NCBI GenBank assembly: GCA_964427655.1
Contig: CAYRWE010000265.1
Coordinates: 1-7,244 of the forward strand
Length of the DNA: 7,244 nt
From: CAVQNQ01 sp964427655
GTDB taxonomy: Bacteria; Acidobacteriota; Terriglobia; Bryobacterales; Bryobacteraceae
Direction: 5' to 3'
Shown: positions 5,685-7,244 of the stretch, piece by piece
Layout of the letters: each line of letters opens with the position of its first letter
Position numbering within the stretch: the stretch's first letter is position 1
Notes under the pieces: model-generated
The model's database searches: none
What the model saw: the letters and a program-made list of their open reading frames with translations, nothing else
Told to the model about the DNA's origin: nothing
Program-made: the position numbers and the translations under genes

Positions 5685-5748
5685 GGCGATTTAGTACCAG
5701 CCTAACAGCTTTTTGAGATAATCGTATCTTGGAAGGGAATTGCTGGAT
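5685..5748. promoter_or_regulatory. Divergent promoter region with a small palindrome
   Basis: This 64-base gap must hold the promoters of both the small membrane protein (leftward) and the oxidoreductase (rightward). On the plus strand GATAAT at 5717-5722 is a good -10 candidate, but no matching -35 is seen. It overlaps an inverted repeat AGATA-ATCG-TATCT (5716-5729), which could be an operator or chance. On the minus strand TACTAA (5692-5697) is a weak -10 candidate. Confidence 0.3.
5731..5738 (+). promoter_or_regulatory. Ribosome binding site that fixes the oxidoreductase start
   Basis: GGAAGGGA is the clearest Shine-Dalgarno in the window. It ends 10 bases before ATG 5749 but only 1 base before the in-frame TTG at 5740, so it supports ATG 5749 as the start. 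Confidence 0.6.
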
Positions 5749-6915
5749 ATGAAGAATTTCAAGACCGCGGTGTTCGGCACCGGTTTCGTCGGCCGTGTCC
5801 ACTTGGAAGGCATTCGCAGGCTGGGATACGTTCAGGTCTACGCCATCGCCGAACCGGAAGTCGAGAAGGCTAAGCGGCTCGCCGCCGAGTTCGGCGCCGA
5901 GAGGGTCGAAGCGGACTATCGCCGTATCCTGGAGGATCCCGCGGTGGACGCGGTGCACATCTGCACGCCCAACTTCCTCCATTACCCCATGGCCAAGGAT
6001 GCCCTCGAAGCCGGCAAACACGTCATCTGCGAGAAGCCCCTCTCCATTTCGGTCGAGAAGGCCAAAGAGCTGGTAGCCCTGGCGCGCAGCACCAAACTGC
6101 GCAACTGTACGTTCCACAATCTGCGCTTCTATCCCCTGGTGCAGCAGATGCGCCGCATGCGGGAAAACGGCGAGCTGGGCGAGATTCTGGTGGTTCAAGG
6201 CACCTATTCGCAGGATTGGCTGCTCTACGATACCGACTGGAACTGGCGCCTGGACGCCAAGGACAACGGCCGTTCGCGCTGCCTGGCGGACATTGGCTCG
6301 CACTGGTGCGACATGGCGGAACATGTCACCGGCCAGCGCATCACCTCGCTGTGCGCCGACGTGCAGACTTTCCACCACACCCGCAAACGGCCCAAGGGAC
6401 CTGTCGAGACCTTCGCCGGCAAGACATTGAAGCCCGAAGATTACGTGGAAGTCCCCATGGAGACCGAGGACTTCGGCGCGGTGATTTTCCGCATGGGCGA
6501 TCGCACACGCGGCTCCTTCACGGTCAGCCAGGTATCCACTGGACGCAAGAACCGTCTGAACCTCGAGATCTTCGGCACCAAGGCTGGCGTTTCGTGGGAC
6601 CAGGAACGGCCTGACGAGTTATGGGTGGGCCGGCGCAATACCCCCAACCAGATCTTCATCAAGGACCCCTCGCTGCTCGATGAGCGCGCGCGCCCCTTTG
6701 CCGATTTGCCGGGCGGCCACAGCGAAGGCTACGACGACACTTTCAAACAGGTGTTCCGCCGCTTCTACGCTTCGATTGAGAATCCCGCCGCCGAGCCCGA
6801 ATATCCGCAGTTTGTGGACGGCCTGCGCCAGTTGCAGCTTGTGGAAGCCGAATTCGCCAGCCACGACCGGCGCGGCTGGGTAGACGTGCCGGCCCTGCAC
6901 GCGGCCACGGCGTAA
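5749..6915 (+). CDS. Gfo/Idh/MocA family NAD(P)-dependent oxidoreductase
   Basis: This 388-residue cytoplasmic dehydrogenase probably oxidises or reduces a sugar, inositol or related polyol; the substrate cannot be read from sequence. The N-terminal Rossmann domain (about 4-120) has the dinucleotide motif GTGFVG (10-15). Glu35 sits at the end of the second strand, which leans toward NAD over NADP. The family EKP motif is at 95-97 in ICEKPLSI, with Lys96 the usual catalytic or cofactor-contacting lysine. The C-terminal alpha/beta domain (about 121-388) contains DIGSHWCD (181-188), where Asp181 and His185 are the expected active-site pair. Length is at the upper end of the usual 330-390. ATG 5749-5751 is chosen over TTG 5740 because of ribosome-site spacing. 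The frame ends at TAA 6913-6915. The Asp-box gene follows 76 bases later on the same strand, so a small carbohydrate-related unit is possible. Nothing looks broken. Confidence 0.95.
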   Translation: MKNFKTAVFGTGFVGRVHLEGIRRLGYVQVYAIAEPEVEKAKRLAAEFGAERVEADYRRILEDPAVDAVHICTPNFLHYPMAKDALEAGKHVICEKPLSISVEKAKELVALARSTKLRNCTFHNLRFYPLVQQMRRMRENGELGEILVVQGTYSQDWLLYDTDWNWRLDAKDNGRSRCLADIGSHWCDMAEHVTGQRITSLCADVQTFHHTRKRPKGPVETFAGKTLKPEDYVEVPMETEDFGAVIFRMGDRTRGSFTVSQVSTGRKNRLNLEIFGTKAGVSWDQERPDELWVGRRNTPNQIFIKDPSLLDERARPFADLPGGHSEGYDDTFKQVFRRFYASIENPAAEPEYPQFVDGLRQLQLVEAEFASHDRRGWVDVPALHAATA

Positions 6916-6932
6916 TCGCGAGTACAATTTCG

Positions 6933-6949
6933 GCGCGCGAAAGGCGCGC
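6933..6949. repeat. GC-only stem-loop in the oxidoreductase/Asp-box gap
   Basis: GCGCGC (6933-6938) and GCGCGC (6944-6949) pair perfectly around a GAAAG loop, 18 bases after the oxidoreductase stop. No T-run follows on the plus strand, so it is not a standard intrinsic terminator. It could stabilise the 3' end of the oxidoreductase message or pause polymerase. A TACAAT (6923-6928) just before it is a possible -10 for the next gene, but no -35 is visible. Confidence 0.35.
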
Positions 6950-6991
6950 GTTACACGAACGCTCCGCGCGTGGAGATGTACCATTATTTCC

Positions 6992-7244
6992 ATGCCCAAA
7001 CGCGCTCTAGCCATCTGGGCGGACACCCGCAAGGGCGCTTTCGTCTTCCGCTCGCGCAATCGCCGGTCCTGGAGCGTGGAAGGTCCCTTCTTCCAGGGCC
7101 AGGAAGTCTTCCACGTTTCGCAGGACCCCCGCGAACCCGACCGGCTCTATGCGGCCGTGAACAGCGCCTGGTTCGGCGGGCACATCCATGCCAGCACCGA
7201 TGGCGGCAAATCCTGGAAGCTCTCCGAGGAGGGGCTGGAAGTGA
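6992..7244 (+). CDS. N-terminus of an Asp-box (BNR) beta-propeller, sialidase-like protein (cut by window edge)
   Basis: An open frame from ATG 6992-6994 runs 84 codons to the window edge. The visible part starts with strands typical of a propeller blade (LAIWADTRKGAFVFRS at 6-21, a WSVEGPFF turn at 31-38), then VFHVSQDP and RLYAAVNSAWFGGHIHAS, and one complete Asp box at STDGGKSW (70-77, pattern SxDxGxTW). Such proteins are commonly annotated as exo-alpha-sialidase, sortilin-like or YCF48-like; the family is usually about 350 residues, so roughly a quarter is seen. There is no signal peptide, and none of the sialidase catalytic residues (Arg triad, Tyr/Glu) can be assigned from this part, so enzymatic function should not be assumed. 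A GGAG at 6972-6975 lies 16 bases before the ATG, which is far for a ribosome site; a second ATG at 6976 is out of frame. It follows the oxidoreductase on the same strand. Confidence 0.85.
   Translation, partial: MPKRALAIWADTRKGAFVFRSRNRRSWSVEGPFFQGQEVFHVSQDPREPDRLYAAVNSAWFGGHIHASTDGGKSWKLSEEGLEV

Noticed and set aside
5740..5748. TTG start giving three extra residues on the oxidoreductase
   Set aside because: The ribosome site GGAAGGGA would be only one base from the TTG but is well placed for ATG 5749.
5368..6378. 336-codon minus-strand open frame
   Set aside because: It is antisense to the oxidoreductase and overlaps the small membrane protein in another frame; no recognisable motifs.
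6619..7059. 146-codon minus-strand open frame
   Set aside because: It is antisense to the end of the oxidoreductase and the start of the Asp-box gene; both plus-strand products match known families.
1..7244. Search for mobile elements, CRISPR arrays, tRNA/rRNA, toxin-antitoxin or defence genes
   Set aside because: No transposase, integrase, spaced repeat array, tRNA-like fold, nuclease or small toxin-like pair was found; every sizeable region is explained by conventional genes on one strand.

Overview
The window is high-GC chromosomal DNA. It looks like Acidobacteriota, most plausibly a Solibacter/Bryobacter-type lineage. The main reason is the gene at 3394-4542, a secreted VWA protein of the kind known as 'VWFA-related Acidobacterial domain' proteins. 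Scarce Shine-Dalgarno sites and the assortment of neighbours (Gfo/Idh/MocA oxidoreductase, Asp-box protein, GH3 hexosaminidase) fit but do not prove this. I see no mobile element, CRISPR array, tRNA, rRNA or prophage signature.

Layout: seven genes run on the minus strand and two on the plus strand, diverging from about 5685-5748. In transcription order the minus genes are: a small two-helix membrane protein (5684-5394), a rhomboid intramembrane serine protease (5340-4603), the secreted VWA protein (4542-3394), a stand-alone receiver-domain response regulator (3216-2749), a secreted NagZ-type GH3 beta-N-acetylhexosaminidase (2745-886), an A24 prepilin peptidase without the methyltransferase domain (867-301), and the first 63 codons of a secreted protein (190-1, cut by the window edge). 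The plus genes are a Gfo/Idh/MocA-family oxidoreductase (5749-6915) and the first 84 codons of an Asp-box/BNR beta-propeller protein (6992-7244, cut by the window edge).

How the genes may work together: the response regulator and the GH3 enzyme are separated by 3 bases, and the GH3 gene starts with GTG without a clear ribosome site, so they are probably translationally coupled. The prepilin peptidase follows 18 bases later. These three form the best operon candidate, preceded by a promoter with a perfect TTGACA -35. The common theme is the cell envelope (wall turnover, membrane proteolysis, pilin processing, secreted VWA protein), but this is only adjacency. The oxidoreductase and Asp-box gene look like an unrelated sugar-metabolism unit.

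No clearly new biological system is visible. The points most worth a second look are a shared block with an extended -10 upstream of the rhomboid and VWA genes, a VWA domain that has lost nearly all of its metal-site residues, the coupled receiver/glycosidase pair, the relocated start of the response regulator, and several short repeats or palindromes in intergenic DNA.
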